A stretch of 64,000 nt of DNA from Cryptomeria japonica. Taxonomy: Eukaryota > Streptophyta > Pinopsida > Cupressales > Cupressaceae. Made by a program: the position numbers and the translations under genes. Positions 11,029-22,910 of this stretch are shown here, in pieces. The notes beneath the pieces were generated by a model. It was not told the DNA's origin. It did no database searches and saw only the letters and a list, made by a program, of their open reading frames with translations. The stretch spans positions 813,792,569-813,856,568 of the forward strand of contig NC_081414.1 in the NCBI RefSeq assembly GCF_030272615.1, given 5' to 3'. Position 1 is the first letter of the stretch. Each line of letters opens with the position of its first letter.

Positions 11029-12109
11029 TATTGGTCTTGGAGACAACTAAGAGGGGGGGGGAGGGGTGAATCAATTGTCAAATAAATTCAAACCAAAAAC
11101 TTATTAACCAACTTAATGCTTAATACCGATAAGACAGTTAAGTATGCCGGTAAATAGTGTTAATAGAAAATTGCTATATTGGTAAGAATTAATTCATGAA
11201 ACATAAGCACAAAGTCATTCACAACATATGACACCAATATTTGTACATGGAAACCCTGTAAGGGGAAAAACCACGATGGGAAACCTTACCCACAATTAGA
11301 TGATACTACTGTAGATAGTAAGTGTACAAAAGGGGTCTGCACATGCAGAAAATCCAACAGCTTAGAGCTCACTGCTCAATCACAAATGGGAGTCACACTG
11401 ACTACAGTTGGATGGTTAAATCCAATAAGAATGTACTGCACAAAATAACATCTTCATATGTTGGATCGAGTATCGGTGTAATACTGATATGCTTCTGCAA
11501 AAACCTAACTTCACCTTCGAATGATGTCTTTGTGTATACCTTTGCTTGATCTCACATATACCTTCACACAATTCTTTTTTGCATTCCACACTTGATCTTA
11601 CAAATAAGATCTTACATTTATACCATACCTTAAGACCAATTTTAGTAGGTCAGCTCTACAAGATATTACAATAAAAACATTTTACAAATAATACAATATC
11701 CGATGAAATAATTGATTGAACATGTCGGCTTAATGCATTTACAACAATAATAAATCATCTCCATAGCGTGCCATGCTGATTTGGAAAAGATAAACTTGTC
11801 GGTGTAACCCTAGATAACCTGGACCTATTTGCCGGTAAAAGCAAATATGCAAATAAGAGTATATCAATGATTATTACTTCAAAATAAAGTGTCCACATGA
11901 TGTCTTCGACATTACCAAGTGTCCTCCATGTCATTGCAGGTACCAGTGAATATTATATCCTGCCGGTGAACATTATATCTTGCCGGTGAACATTATATCG
12001 GTAACTGTTGCACAGTTTATTGTTTGCCGGTGAATGTTGCTAGATCTCCAAAGTAGGTGTATTTAGTAGGTGTTGACATCAATGACAAAACCATACCAAA
12101 ATACCAAAA
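11029..12109 (-). repeat. Copia-1 5' LTR
   Basis: 1081 bp, matching 5424-6467. The terminal TG is TA here, and the last bases CCAAAA replace CCAACA, so both tips have mutated. The difference in length comes from a duplicated 19-20 bp unit near 11960-11998. Confidence 0.9.
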
Positions 12110-12712
12110 GAATCTCCATTCTTCCTATCTCCATTGATCTTGCTTGATATATTTGCTCTCAGATTTTATATGCACAAGAGCTCAACAAAGAACGGAAATG
12201 TGGTTGCAAGTAGGATCTCATATGAAAAGCGTAGTGTAGTCAAGTGCATAAATTGATTAGCCAGGGTTTGATAATGAAGCATCTCCTTATATAGAAGACA
12301 CTATATGAAATGGAGGGATAAGATTGAGAGGTGTAAAACAGGTCGGCTATGATTAGAAGGTAGGTAAAGAAAATAAGAAAACAATAAGAGGGTAGGTAGT
12401 GTATGAATTAAGAGATGAATGACATGTGTCATGGGTAGAAAAGGCTAATGAATTAATTAAATAAATAAAGATTTATTTAATTAATAGAGGAAGTGGGATC
12501 AATTAAATAAATAAGATATTTATTTAACTTAGGAAAAGGGTAATTTAAATAAATAAATGTATTTATTTAAATGAGAAATAAGGCTAGAAGAGGATAAATG
12601 AATTAATTAAATAAATAAAGATTTATTTAATTAATAGAAGAATCAGGCTTAAATAATTAAATAAATAAAGATATTTATTTAATTAGACTGGACAATTTTA
12701 GGTGTCTACACC
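12110..12712 (-). repeat. Gyp-1 5' LTR, part 2 (U3 side)
   Basis: Begins after the Copia-1 target repeat and ends TCTACA at 12712, so on the minus strand the LTR starts TGTAGACACCTAAAATTG. That start is shared in large part with the LTR at 38738 (TGTATACACATAAAATTG) and links Gyp-1 to the PMD elements. A minus-strand TATA box is at 12286-12294. Tandem AT-rich blocks with AAATAAATAAAGATTTATTTAA occur at 12440-12690. Confidence 0.78.
12285..12294 (-). promoter_or_regulatory. Candidate TATA box of Gyp-1 LTR
   Basis: Minus strand reads CTATATAAGG, a good plant TATA box, about 420 nt inside the LTR from its U3 end. Confidence 0.6.
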
Positions 12713-13668
12713 TTGAAGTATTGGACTGATGGTTTCCGGTCATACCACAACTCATAAGGTTTCATTATGCTGTTTGTTCTTAATTGAACCCAGTTCAATG
12801 TATATGCATTAGTATGAATCGCTTCCTTCTAATATATGTCTGGCAAATTGGCCTCATTTAACATGGTTCTGGCTATCTCCTTGGCTGTCTTGTTCTTCCT
12901 TTCTACAACACCATTTTGTTGTGGTGTCCTAGGGGCTGAGTATTGCCTTCTAATTCCATGTCTTTCAAAATAATCTTCATACTCATTTTATGTGAACTCT
13001 CCACCCTAGTCCGATCTTAGACATTTCAAATTGCATCCACTTTCCTTCTCCACCATCTTCCTAAAGATCTTGAATCTATCAAATGCTTGTGATTTATCTT
13101 GCAGGAAAGTGACCCAAATAGTCATCAATGAAGAGCATAAAATATCTTTTACCGACAAGAGCTCTTGTCCTAGTTGACCACACAAATTTGTATGTACAAT
13201 TTCAGGTGGTCTTGAGGTGTTGTGTTATTTTGTTCTGAAGCTCACGTTAGTCTACTTCCCTTTCACACATTCATCACAAAATGTACTTACCAATTTGATG
13301 ATGAGTGGAATATTCCTTACACACCCCTTTTTTCTTACTGCAACTAAGTTATCAAAATTTATGTGGCCTAATCTTCTGTGCCACAATCAACTTTCATCCA
13401 CTTGTCCCAACATACATTGGGATTCAAAACATTCTTTTAGATTGTATACATTACCATATGTCCTCTTTCCTTCGGCTACAGTTTGACTGGTACTCTCTTT
13501 TTTTATCTGGCAACCGATAGAATCAAAGGTGAATTTGTAACCTTTGTCACACGTCTGACTCACACTCAACAGGTTGTGCTTTAGGCCTTCCACATAATAC
13601 ACATCACGTGCCTTCAGTTTTCCATCAATATTTAGAGCACCTTTTCCCTTTGTTTTGATGGATGAGTT
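12713..13668 (-). pseudogene. Copia-2 integrase region (left fragment)
   Basis: The minus strand encodes the segment after the protease (DVYYVEGLKHNLLSV), the integrase finger (about 13330-13390), core blocks with KCLRSD and GGEF split by a stop, then APRTPQQNGVVERKNKT with the catalytic Glu, and ELWYDRKPSVQYF. It is cut at 12713 by the Gyp-1 LTR. RT, RNase H and the 3' LTR are not in the window. The right end is the GAGTT duplication made by NA-1, beyond which the same polyprotein continues at 21677 in frame. Confidence 0.88.
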
Positions 13669-14863
13669 TGTTAGGTCCAACAATGAACGATAATGTACTA
13701 AGAGGGGAGGGGTGAATCAGTACTTCAAAACTTTTCTTTAAAAACAATCTTATTGATAAACATAAATTGTAAATTGCTGATCTCATAATATAAAGCTAAC
13801 ACATAATTATAGAAATAACATTCATACACATTTCACTCCATAACACAAATATTTTGGTTACGTAGAAACTCTTTGTTAGAGAGAAAAACTGCGGTGGGGA
13901 TGGCACCCACAACTTTACTACTGCAATAATAAAGGTTGCTCGGTTAGAGCTACATGTTTAGCTATTTCTGATAGCTTACCCTATTAGGAGTATCAAGATC
14001 TTTAGATGTACCTTTCTAAAGGATTTTTACAACACTTAGACAAAATGCTGCTCCTAGTTAAAGGCTTTACAATTTATAGACTTTGTTAGAGTCTTTTACC
14101 CTGTTAAAGGTTTCTATTACAACTCAAATGATTCAATAAAATCTTTAAAAATATCTGCAACTTTACATCTGAAATGTTATAGCAGATTCTATGTGCTCAA
14201 TATGAAATTACCTTGCTCATAGCATACCTCGGTAATTGATAAATCAACTCTGTAAACCCTTCTGTTCACTCTGTCCCTTAAACTGTTCTTTGAAGAATTT
14301 CTTGGTGACCTCTAAATATCTCTGTCAATCGTAATAGTCATAACTCAATGTGTCCTCGTATGATTTTCCTTTTAACTCTTCTATCACACATGTCTCTCCT
14401 AATTTGATTCTCAAATCACTCTGTATAAATAGATCTTTGGGATGGTGATCTATTCATGCTTTGATCTTACAAACAAGATTCATCAAATGAATAATCATAA
14501 AAATTATTTCATTGGATAAACTTCCTCAAAATCATACAAAATTTTGAAGTGCAATTTCCTATGTGATAACGGTTCCCTGTTCCTTGATTCTTGTAACATG
14601 TTTCCACATATGTGTCTAGGTTCATTGAATTTGGTAACACGTTTCTACTTGGTTCAGTTTACTCGGTATACCTTCTTTGCTGCTCGGTAGACATAGAACA
14701 TTACTCGATAGATACCTCAGTGTATACTTAACTCTGTGACTCCTTTCTTCTATAACCGACTGCTTTAGTGCTTACCGACTGAATATTTTGGTAGTATTAA
14801 TCGACTAGAGTATATAGGATGACTTTGGACATAAAACTAATGACAACTTAGTAAATAATAACA
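13669..14863 (-). repeat. NA-1 3' LTR
   Basis: Starts TGTTAGGTCC and ends AATAACA. It matches 20482-21676 base for base in length, with scattered substitutions. The U5 stem arms are 13695-13701 and 13717-13723, with one weakened pair. Confidence 0.93.
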
Positions 14864-14886
14864 ATCTCCCCTTTTGACATTAGTTT
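14834..14886 (-). other. NA-1 polypurine tract and flanking inverted repeat
   Basis: The minus-strand tract CAAAAGGGGAGATTG abuts the LTR (14864-14877). Arms AAACTAATGACA (14834-14845) and TGACATTAGTTT (14875-14886) pair with one mismatch. The arms differ in sequence from those of Copia-1 and NA-2 but occupy the same place. Confidence 0.75.
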
Positions 14887-15187
14887 GGTATGTTTGACAA
14901 AACTCCTTTCAAAGTCATAACTCAAAATCTATATACTTACAAAATTTTACTAAAATGACAATATATACAATTGTCAATGAATAGTAACATACTCAAATAT
15001 ATACTCCCCTTATCAATATACTATACATAACTTAATTTGCATGCTCTTGTGATCAATGCTCGGTGTTCACTACTTTGTGTTCTATGCTCCCCCTGTCAAA
15101 TTCAACTATACATTCAGATACTCTGTTCTGCTTTGGTACACTCCCTCTTATACTCGGTATACTCCCCCTTTTTGAAAAACATCAAAA

Positions 15188-18100
15188 CTAGTTACCATTA
15201 GGTGGAGGCAACTGGTCAAAAATAGATTTATACTTTGTACTAGCGTTAGTGAGAGCAGTGGAGAGTGCATCCTTGACACTGTCCATTAGGGAATTCTGAG
15301 CTATAATATCAGCTAACAGTGAAATCAAACCATCTAAAGTGCTTCCCTCTTGTTGAGTGGATAAGTGGGTAGCTCGGTTGATCTTCTCTTGGACTGATGA
15401 TAAGTGGGGAATAAATAAGGTCTGAAGAGTTATGATATCCATCCTTATTTTGTGCTCTTCATTCCAAAGTTCTAACTGTTGAGCCATAAGAGTTTGCAGC
15501 TTGGTATAGAAATTCTGAACAAAATTTGGCTCGGTGGTCAATTTATTGGAGAGATTGGTAATCTCTTGTTCAATAACTTCAGTCTTATGCTTGATATCTG
15601 TAATATATAATGAAAATTTATAGAGCTTCTAAAATAAATAAAGAATATGTTTGAGTTGAGGGGACAACTCAACAATGAGTCTAACAAGCTTGACTTTACC
15701 TATGGCAATTGCTTTCTGCACTTCTTCAATCATTTTGGCAGTTAGCTCTTTGTCCTTCAACTTGTTGAGGTATTCTGATGCATCTACTCCTAATGCTTCT
15801 AATTTAGTGAGTAGTTCATCTAGTTGCATATGGATGGCAACATCTTTATTCATGATAGCTTCAAGTAGCATGTCTGTCAATAATGCTTTAACCTTCTGAA
15901 GTACTCGGTTCTTCTTCTGAATAGCCATTTGTCTTTCTTGTTCTGCTTTGGCTTTACATAGTTCTCCGAATTCAATAAGTACTTGCCCTTTCAATTTTGA
16001 AATGTGAACATTTGGCAACATAGTAGGCTTTGACAGATCTACCTTGAAACTATGCTTCTTCACTTTCTTTTCTTTGGATGATGAGGCTTTCACCAGTTGA
16101 ATGAGTACACTGGTTGTGGAGGCTTGTTCACCCTGGGTAGGTTGCTTGGTAGAGGCAACACTTTTGTCTGTTCCCTTAGCCTCTAATGTGTCCTTTAGTG
16201 ATTCCTTGCTTGGGGTCTCAGTGACAGTAGTTTCAGTTCATGTAGGTGCTTGAGAAGTCTATTCCCCGGTGGCCTGAGAAGTTGATTCTCCTTTTGTAGA
16301 TTGTTGACCCTCTTTTCCTTGATTAGTATCCTGAGGTTTCTCAGTTGAAACTTGCTAAGTTACCAGAGGATAGGACTTGACTTGTTCCAAAACTGATTCA
16401 CTTGATACCAATTTGGCATAGGCATTTCCTTCTATCATCTCTTGTTCCTGTGCCTCAGTGTCCATGACATCCTCATCTTGTTGAATAGTTGAAGCAAGAT
16501 CTTGCTCGATAATGTCAACTATTTCAACTTCACCTTGAGTTTCTTCAGTCTGAATTCTGAATATTTCTTTTCATTTTTCTTTTGTTTCCTTTTCGACTTC
16601 AAGATAGAGTCCATTCATCATTTTCAAGGCTCTATACTTTACTTGAAAATTTGTCTAGTAGTTTTTCAAATGGTTTCTAATATCATCTACTAACATGTCT
16701 GGAAAGAGATGTACTAAAACTCTTTCTCTTATTTGCTTCTCTGAGTCCATAGAATATTTCCATCTATTGTCAATGTGAGAGTATAATGCATTTGGAAGAA
16801 AATTACTTCCAATGGAACTACTCAGAATTTGAGAAGTGTGCATACAACTGATTCTTCTATTTGCCTCTTCTCATCTTTTGTTTTGGAGTCATATTTTACA
16901 TACCTGAATGACCCAAATCCTCCATATTGTTTCAATTTGGCACAAAAGTTGTCAACACTGTGTACATCTTCCTTTATGCTTTTAACAATCTGAAATTTGT
17001 TTTTGTCTTTAGATTCTGTGTCACTTGACTCTTTATTCAAAATGAGTCTCCTGGTCGACTTTCTATAAGTCTTTGTAACTTTAGGCAATTCAACCTTTTT
17101 GTACCTCTTACCGGGTGACATTGTAGATGATCTAGTGTTCAGTTGTTTCATTGGTGGAGTCAGTGATACTTTAGGTATATCTTGTTTCTTCCTTTTCAAT
17201 ATTTTTCCCTTTGGCAACTTGGTGCTCAGAGTAATTGTTGCCTCTTGAGCCTCAGATTATTCCTCAATTGTAAGTTGATCACTCTTGATAGGAGTGGAGG
17301 TAGAACCTTCTCCAAATTTCTTAGTCAGCACTTTGATCATTTTAGTGGCTTTCCTTGTAGCCTTCGGTACTACTATGCTCATTTTTACTTTTTCTTTGAC
17401 CTCTTCATAGGTACCATACCTGATCTCGGTAGCATGCCTAGGAAGTGTCAAAAAGGCATCTATCTGTTGTTGAGAAATATCAAGATCCATCTCATAACCC
17501 ATGGATGGTAGAGATTGAGTTCTGGGATCCACTGCATTGACATAATAGTAGTCGGTGTCCACTTCAAAACATATATCATCCTTATATTTTTCCACTAACT
17601 GAGGTGGGATTCTGTACCTATTATGCATCTTTTCTTGAAATTTGCTGAAGTATTCATCCATTATCTTATTAAAATTATCACCTAACTGATTGATAAAGTC
17701 ATTTATTTGATGGGTGATTGGTTGGTGTAACTCCCAAACTATGTTACTAACTGATGGAAAGAATTTCTGAAAATAGAAAAACATGCACACTAAGAGTGAC
17801 CCAAACTTTAGTGTGTTTGCCGAGTTATTCTTCTTAGGTTTCCTTATAGTGTTGAGATTTTCAAATAGGTTTTTCAACAACACTTCACATAGATCAATCT
17901 TCATACCCTTTTTCACAATCTTATAGGCCAAATTTACAGCTGTACAAGGTACACTATTTTCTCTTGCCGATTGAAAGAAACAATAACCGATGACTCTAAT
18001 TGCAAACTTTAGCTCTACATCTGTAACATTATTCAATTTAAGACCTTTGCAATCAGACTCAACTTCAGTTAAAGTTATCCATTCCTTCTGTGAAATCATT

Positions 18101-18543
18101 TTCTATGTTTGGGCATGGTCATATATAGGGTATCCGGTTATTATGTGAATGATCTCCTTGGTGATTTTAAACAGTTGCTCCTCTAACCACATGAAGTCAT
18201 CATGAACTCTGCTCAAAACAAATTTAACCCATTGGGGTTTGAAAACTCAAGGGTAGGTTAGGGCTTTAGTCAATCCCTTGACTTTGATATGCTCATATTT
18301 TCTATGTAGGATTCCATCAGTGCATAACTCATCATACATGTCCTTGATCTCAGTATGACCTAGCTCTTCAACACGACACTTAGTGTAGAATCTGACATCT
18401 TCAACCAATAGAACCCTATCCGAAATAATAGAAAATGCATTTTTCTCATCGGGTTCAGATGCAACTTTGGGAGGTAAGGAATACTTGAGTGAGGGCTTCT
18501 CGATAGTCTCAACTACAACAGGTTTTTGCAACTTAGGAGCCAT
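15188..18543 (-). pseudogene. NA-1 ORF2: long protein of unknown function
   Basis: Reads from ATG at 18543 (MAPKLQKP) to the stop at 15188 (FDQLPPPNGN), about 1100 residues, broken by a few stops and frameshifts (near 18246, 18100, 17257, 16822, 16094 and 15629). Aligned by eye with NA-2 ORF2: an N-terminal block with C..E.LG; a central all-helical block (VIGYCFFQSARENSV, LKFGSLLVCMFFYFQ); a block with FQEKMHNRYRI, YKDDICF and PMGYE; and a basic Lys/Thr-rich, then helical tail. No catalytic motif or membrane segment is clear. I do not recognise it; a distant link to the plant 'transposon protein' ORFs found in other LTR elements is possible. Confidence 0.78.
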
Positions 18544-19063
18544 TTTAAAATCAGATTTACACTAATGAAAGAGCTTAGGGTACTAACTAACCAGAAAATG
18601 CTTTCAACTTAGTAAATATAATGCAGATGCTCACAACTGATATTGATCGGTTAATTGGCTTGGAAAATGTGTTTGAGATTGTTGTATAAATACCTTGAAA
18701 TTCGCTCAGGAGTTGTTTGATCGCCTTTGAATTGCTTAGCTCTGCTCTTGATAATTGGTAAGTGTAAAATGACCTCGTGAAGAAATTTAAGTACACATTT
18801 TACCTTATCGAGCTTTGTGCAGTTAGGTAAGAAAACATTAAATGCACTTGGTTCCACTAAACCAATTAACTTCCTTTTACACTTTTACTGACTAGACAGG
18901 TTTCCTGCACTTATTGACTTCTCTAGTACTCCAAAAGACTAGACAAAATTTCAAACTTGCTGATGCATCTTAGCTTTGCAAATTTTGAAATTAAATACAT
19001 GATAAAATAGGAACTATTAAGATCTAACCTTGAGAGAATGCAGTCCCTTCATACCTTTACTGA
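18544..19063 (-). other. NA-1 spacer between ORF1 and ORF2
   Basis: About 520 bp with short frames (18587-18857) that show no similarity to NA-2 at the same place. I see no gene here. It may hold a leader, splice site or internal promoter for ORF2. Confidence 0.5.
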
Positions 19064-20419
19064 TTAATTTGAAGTAGATGCACCTAACTCGATAGGTAAG
19101 ATGCTTTCTTCATTTTTTGACTCAATTTCCTTCTTTTTCCATATTTTCTGTAGTTTGATTTTTATCTCTTCAGTATCTCCTCTGGGTTGATCTCTGCAAT
19201 CTTTAGCCAAGTGACCAACTTTATGACAATGAAAGCATGCCATACCAGGATTTCTCCATGATCTTCGGCGATTCATTCCAAACCTTATGATGCAGTTGGC
19301 ACTTATATGTCCATATCTTCCACAACATTTACACCATATCCTTGTATTATAATCCCATGGTACTGTAGTATACTGTCGGTTAAGATCTATGTGAGTTCGG
19401 TAGCTTCTAGTATTTTCTCGGTGTGAAGACCTCATATAGTTTTTCTTCTTAAACCAACACTTCTCGGTACCGTGTCCATATCTATTGTAGTTTTTGCAAA
19501 ACCCCTTGAATTTTGCCTTTTGAAAATTGCTAGCAGACTTTGTTCTACATTGTTTAGATGTGTGACCATACTTATTGCAATTGTAACAATAACCATCAGA
19601 CCTAGTGACATTCGGTTGCTTACCTTTTCTGATTTGGCACATGTTGGTAGTATGTCCTTGTTTTCCATAGTTGTTGCAAATAGGCTTCTTTCCTTTGATG
19701 TTCTCCTTGTGTCCAACTTGCTTTGATGATTCCCCTCTCTCGGTGGTGTTGATCCCTTTCTCGATAGAGTTTTTTCTTTTGTAACCAAGTCCTGCATCTT
19801 TGTTGGGTCTTCTTATATTTAGTTGCTCATCCAACATCCTTGATACTTCATAACTTTTCTTTAATGTTTCTTTTGATTTCTTCTCTACTTCAAGTTCATT
19901 GGTCAATCTTGATAATTCAAGTTTCAATGCTTGATTCTCATTTTCTTTTAGATTTGCTTCATGATGTGCATAACCCAATTGATCAGAAAGATTATGTTGA
20001 ATTCTAGTCATTCTTGTGATTTCATCATTCTTTTCAGACACCAATGCTTCTAGCTGTTGTTTTTCCTTTACCATGTCTCTTATGTTATCCTTAGCTATTC
20101 TTAATGCATCAAGATTTTCAGTCATCTGTGTGCTGAAATGTTCATGTTCTCTTTTCATTGCCTTCAACTGTTCAGTCAGTTCTTTGTTCTTTTCTTTCAG
20201 TTCTCCAATCATTTATTCAGTCTCTTCTGATATACTGTTATCAGATGATGCTTCAATTTGTTCTACCAACTTTTGTGAGTCCTGTAAATCATTAGACAAC
20301 CTTCTTTTGACTTTCAGTGATCTTTGCATTTGTCTCTACATATTTGCAATCACTTGATTAGCATGATCCAATTCTTCTTGAAGATTCACAATTCTCCGAG
20401 ATTGTTTGTAGCCTTCCAT
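19064..20419 (-). pseudogene. NA-1 ORF1: coiled coil with five zinc knuckles (Gag-tail-like)
   Basis: Starts at ATG 20419, about 60 nt from the LTR. One stop (near 20336) and one more (near 20213) interrupt it; 19064-20212 is open for 382 residues. The N-terminal half is a heptad-rich coiled coil (many Glu, Lys, Leu, Asn). Then comes GLGYKRKNS, a motif also found after the coiled coil in the copia Gag extension. Five CCHC knuckles follow; the second, fourth and fifth are intact (CYNC, CKCC, CFHC), and in the first and third the second Cys is Tyr (CNNY, CKNY). Probably an RNA-binding Gag-like protein that lacks a capsid domain. Confidence 0.85.
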
Positions 20420-20463
20420 TGATAAGATCTTTCTCTTTAGGCTGTTAAACCCTTTTCCAAGAT

Positions 20464-20481
20464 TGATGCTCTGATACCAAT
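20464..20481 (-). other. Primer-binding site, NA-1
   Basis: Minus strand ATTGGTATCAGAGCATC directly after the LTR end matches the initiator Met-tRNA complement exactly over the core. Confidence 0.9.
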
Positions 20482-21676
20482 TGTTAGGTCCAATAATGAA
20501 AGCTAATGTACTGAGAGGGGAGGGGTGAATCAGTACTTCAAAACTTTTCTTTAAAAACAATCTTACTGATAAACATAAACTGTAAACTGTTGATCTCATA
20601 ATATAAAGCTAACACATAATTATAGAAATAACATTCATACACATTTCACTCCATAACACAAATATTTTGGTTACGCAGAAACTCTTTGTTAGAGAGAGAA
20701 ACTGCAGTGGGGATGGCACCCACAACTTCACTACTGAAATAATAAAGTTTGCTTGGTTAGAGCTACATGTTTAGCTATTTCTGATAGCTTACCCTATTAG
20801 GAGTATCAAGATCTTTAGATCTACCTTGCTAAAGGATTTTTACAACACTTATACAAAATACTGCACCTGGTTAAAGGCTTTACAATTTATAGACTTTGTT
20901 AGAGTCTTTTACCCTATTAAAGGTTTCTATTACAACTCAAATGATTCAATAAAATCTTTACAAATATCTGCAACTTTACATCTGAAATGTTATAGCAGAT
21001 TCTATGTGATCAATATGAAATTACCTTGCTCATAGCATACCTCAGTAATTGATAAATCAACTTGGTAAACCAATTTGTTTACTCTATCCATCAAATTGTT
21101 CTCTGAAGACTTTCTCAGTGACCTTTGAATATCTCTGTCAGTCGTAACAGTCACAATTCAATGTGTCCTCTTATGATTTTCCTTTTAACTCTTCTATCAC
21201 ACATGTCTCTCCTAATTTGATTTTCTAATCACTCTGTATAAATAGATCTTTGGGATGGTGATCTATTCATGCTTCGATCTTACAAACAAGATTCATTGAA
21301 TGAATAATCATAGAAATTATTTCATTGGATAAACTTCCTCAAAATCATACAAAATCTTGAAGTGCAATTTTTTATGTGATAACAGTTCCATGTTCCTTGA
21401 TTCTTGTAACACGTTTCCACATATGTGTCCAGGTTCATTGAATCTGGTAACATGTTTCTACCCAGTTCATTTTACTCGATATACCTTCTTTGTTGCTCGG
21501 TAGACATAGAACATTACTCGATAGACAGCTCGGTGTATACTTGACTCTGTGACTCCTTTCTTCTGTAACCGACTGCTTTAGTGCTTATCGACTGAATATT
21601 TCAGTAGTACTAACCGACTAGAGTATATAGGATGACTTTGGACATAAAACTAATGGCAACTTAGTAAATAATAATA
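20482..21676 (-). repeat. NA-1 5' LTR
   Basis: 1195 bp, TGTTAGGTCC to AATAATA; the final CA is TA here. The U5 stem is perfect: GTACTGA (20508-20514) with TCAGTAC (20530-20536) around GAGGGGAGGGGTGAA. Confidence 0.92.
20508..20536 (-). other. U5 stem-loop, NA-1
   Basis: Seven perfect pairs enclosing the G-run. The arm sequence differs from Copia-1 and Copia-2, yet complementarity is kept. Confidence 0.75.
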
Positions 21677-22217
21677 GAGTTGTCTTTGAATCTTACTGAA
21701 CCACCATTCCAATCTTCAAGCTTGATAAATTTCTTCTTATCACCAGTCATGTGGTTGGAACAACCATTGTCTACAACCCATAGATTTTTCCTTTGAGCAT
21801 CTAAGGCAGTTTGCACTAATAGACTTGATTCTGCCTTGTCCTTTTCTTTCCAACCCATATCGGTTTGGTTTCCTTCTTCTTGTCAGCTGCTATTTTGTGC
21901 TCCGATTTAACTACAAGTTCTTGATCAGGATCTATCCCCTTCTGCTTGATTTTCCTATTTTTATAAAAAAATTCTATATGTCCAAACTCTTGACGGTTAT
22001 AACATTTCGCATTTTCGTTTAAAGATAAATCTTTGAAACTATTGTAGGATACCGGTTTATTCTTCCTACATTCAAAGCTTCTCTGACCAAATCCATTTCA
22101 CTGATAACAGACAACATTCATATCCCAGAGTGCATTAAATAGATTTCCACTTTCATAACTCATAGTGGGCTTATTGGTTAGTCTACAACTATTTATTCTA
22201 TGTCCAAATTTGTTACA
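21677..22217 (-). pseudogene. Copia-2 protease and preceding Gag linker
   Basis: The frame 21677-21858 has WVVDNGCSNHMTG, the copia protease active site with Asn where the family has Ser in DSG, then the block with RFKDN that is cut by NA-1. The upstream part (21859-22217) is broken by stops and codes for remnants of a second and third zinc knuckle (for example FGHIEFF). The reading frame continues exactly at 13663 when NA-1 is left out. Confidence 0.82.
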
Positions 22218-22910
22218 CTAGTAACAATAACCATGAAAGTTTGGAACATACTGGTTAGGGTGCCTTGGTCCTACAAATGACTGCCTCACCAGGGGTCTTC
22301 CTTTCAAGCTGCTAACTCTGGTGAATCCTTCATCATCAATTCTTACATTTCTCCTTGGAACTGCATGTCGGTACATAGAGTGTGGCCTCCAGTTCATTGA
22401 TTGTGTATATCGGCTTGTGTGGTGGTTTCTAACAACATGTGCATATGTCTTCTTACCGATATCCTTTCTTACCGTGAATGTCTTCTTCTCTTCACCTTCA
22501 TTTGAAGAAGTGAATTGTATCTCCTTACCAGATGTGTCTCTGCTGTTTGAAATTTGTCCTTCTTCAAATCCTAAACCACTGGTATCTTTAGATGGCTTAT
22601 GTTTGCTCAACATCTGGTCTAAGGCTTCAGTGCCACCTTCATATTTGCTTCTCACTTTCATTTGTTCCTTACTTTTTTCAGGCTCCTTTCTGAGCTTCAC
22701 TCTTTTTGCTTCCAGATCTTGATGCTCCTTTTCCTTCTTCATCAGATCAGAGGATGGAACTTCACATATCCTCTTGGCTTCTTCTAGCTGGAGTTTCAAG
22801 TCAGATATAACTTGATTGGACTCATCCAAGGATTTCTTAAGGAGACCTTCTTCATCTACTACAACAAGCTTGAACTTCTTGAGTTCTCTTATTGTTTTAC
22901 TTAGCTCCAA
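22218..22910 (-). pseudogene. Copia-2 Gag extension (coiled coil)
   Basis: 230 residues. The first two thirds are a coiled coil (LKLQLEEAKR, KVKLRKEPEKSKEQMKV), then a GLGFEE motif and a basic Arg/His/Tyr-rich tail. It lies between Gag knuckle and protease; the same layout, coiled coil then GLG(Y/F) then knuckles, is what NA-1 and NA-2 ORF1 keep. This points to the origin of ORF1 from such a Gag extension. Confidence 0.72.

Larger units (their letters stand above)
5424..12109 (-). mobile_element. Copia-1: complete Ty1/copia element
   Basis: A full minus-strand element with two LTRs (5424-6467 and 11029-12109), a polypurine tract next to the left LTR, a primer site for initiator Met-tRNA next to the right LTR, and Gag, protease, integrase, RT and RNase H in copia order. 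The left flank ends GAATA and the right flank starts GAATC, an imperfect 5-bp target duplication. It sits inside the Gyp-1 LTR and is therefore younger than Gyp-1. Stops and a lost integrase Asp make it inactive. Confidence 0.93.
13669..21676 (-). mobile_element. NA-1: complete non-autonomous LTR element with two unusual ORFs
   Basis: 8008 bp, minus strand. Two LTRs of 1195 bp each (13669-14863 and 20482-21676), primer site TGGTATCAGAGCA for initiator Met-tRNA, and polypurine tract. The perfect 5-bp duplication GAGTT is at 13664-13668 and 21677-21681. It sits in the Copia-2 polyprotein between protease and integrase. Between the LTRs are ORF1 (coiled coil and zinc knuckles) and ORF2 (unassigned). 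No RT, RNase H, integrase, protease or copia capsid motif is visible in any frame. The shared termini suggest that copia elements of the Copia-1/Copia-2 kind drive it. Confidence 0.92.

Noticed and set aside
5700-11549. A 75-codon plus-strand frame present twice (5700-5927 and 11322-11549)
   Set aside because: Both copies lie at the same place in the two Copia-1 LTRs; their likeness follows from LTR identity, and the frame is antisense to the element.
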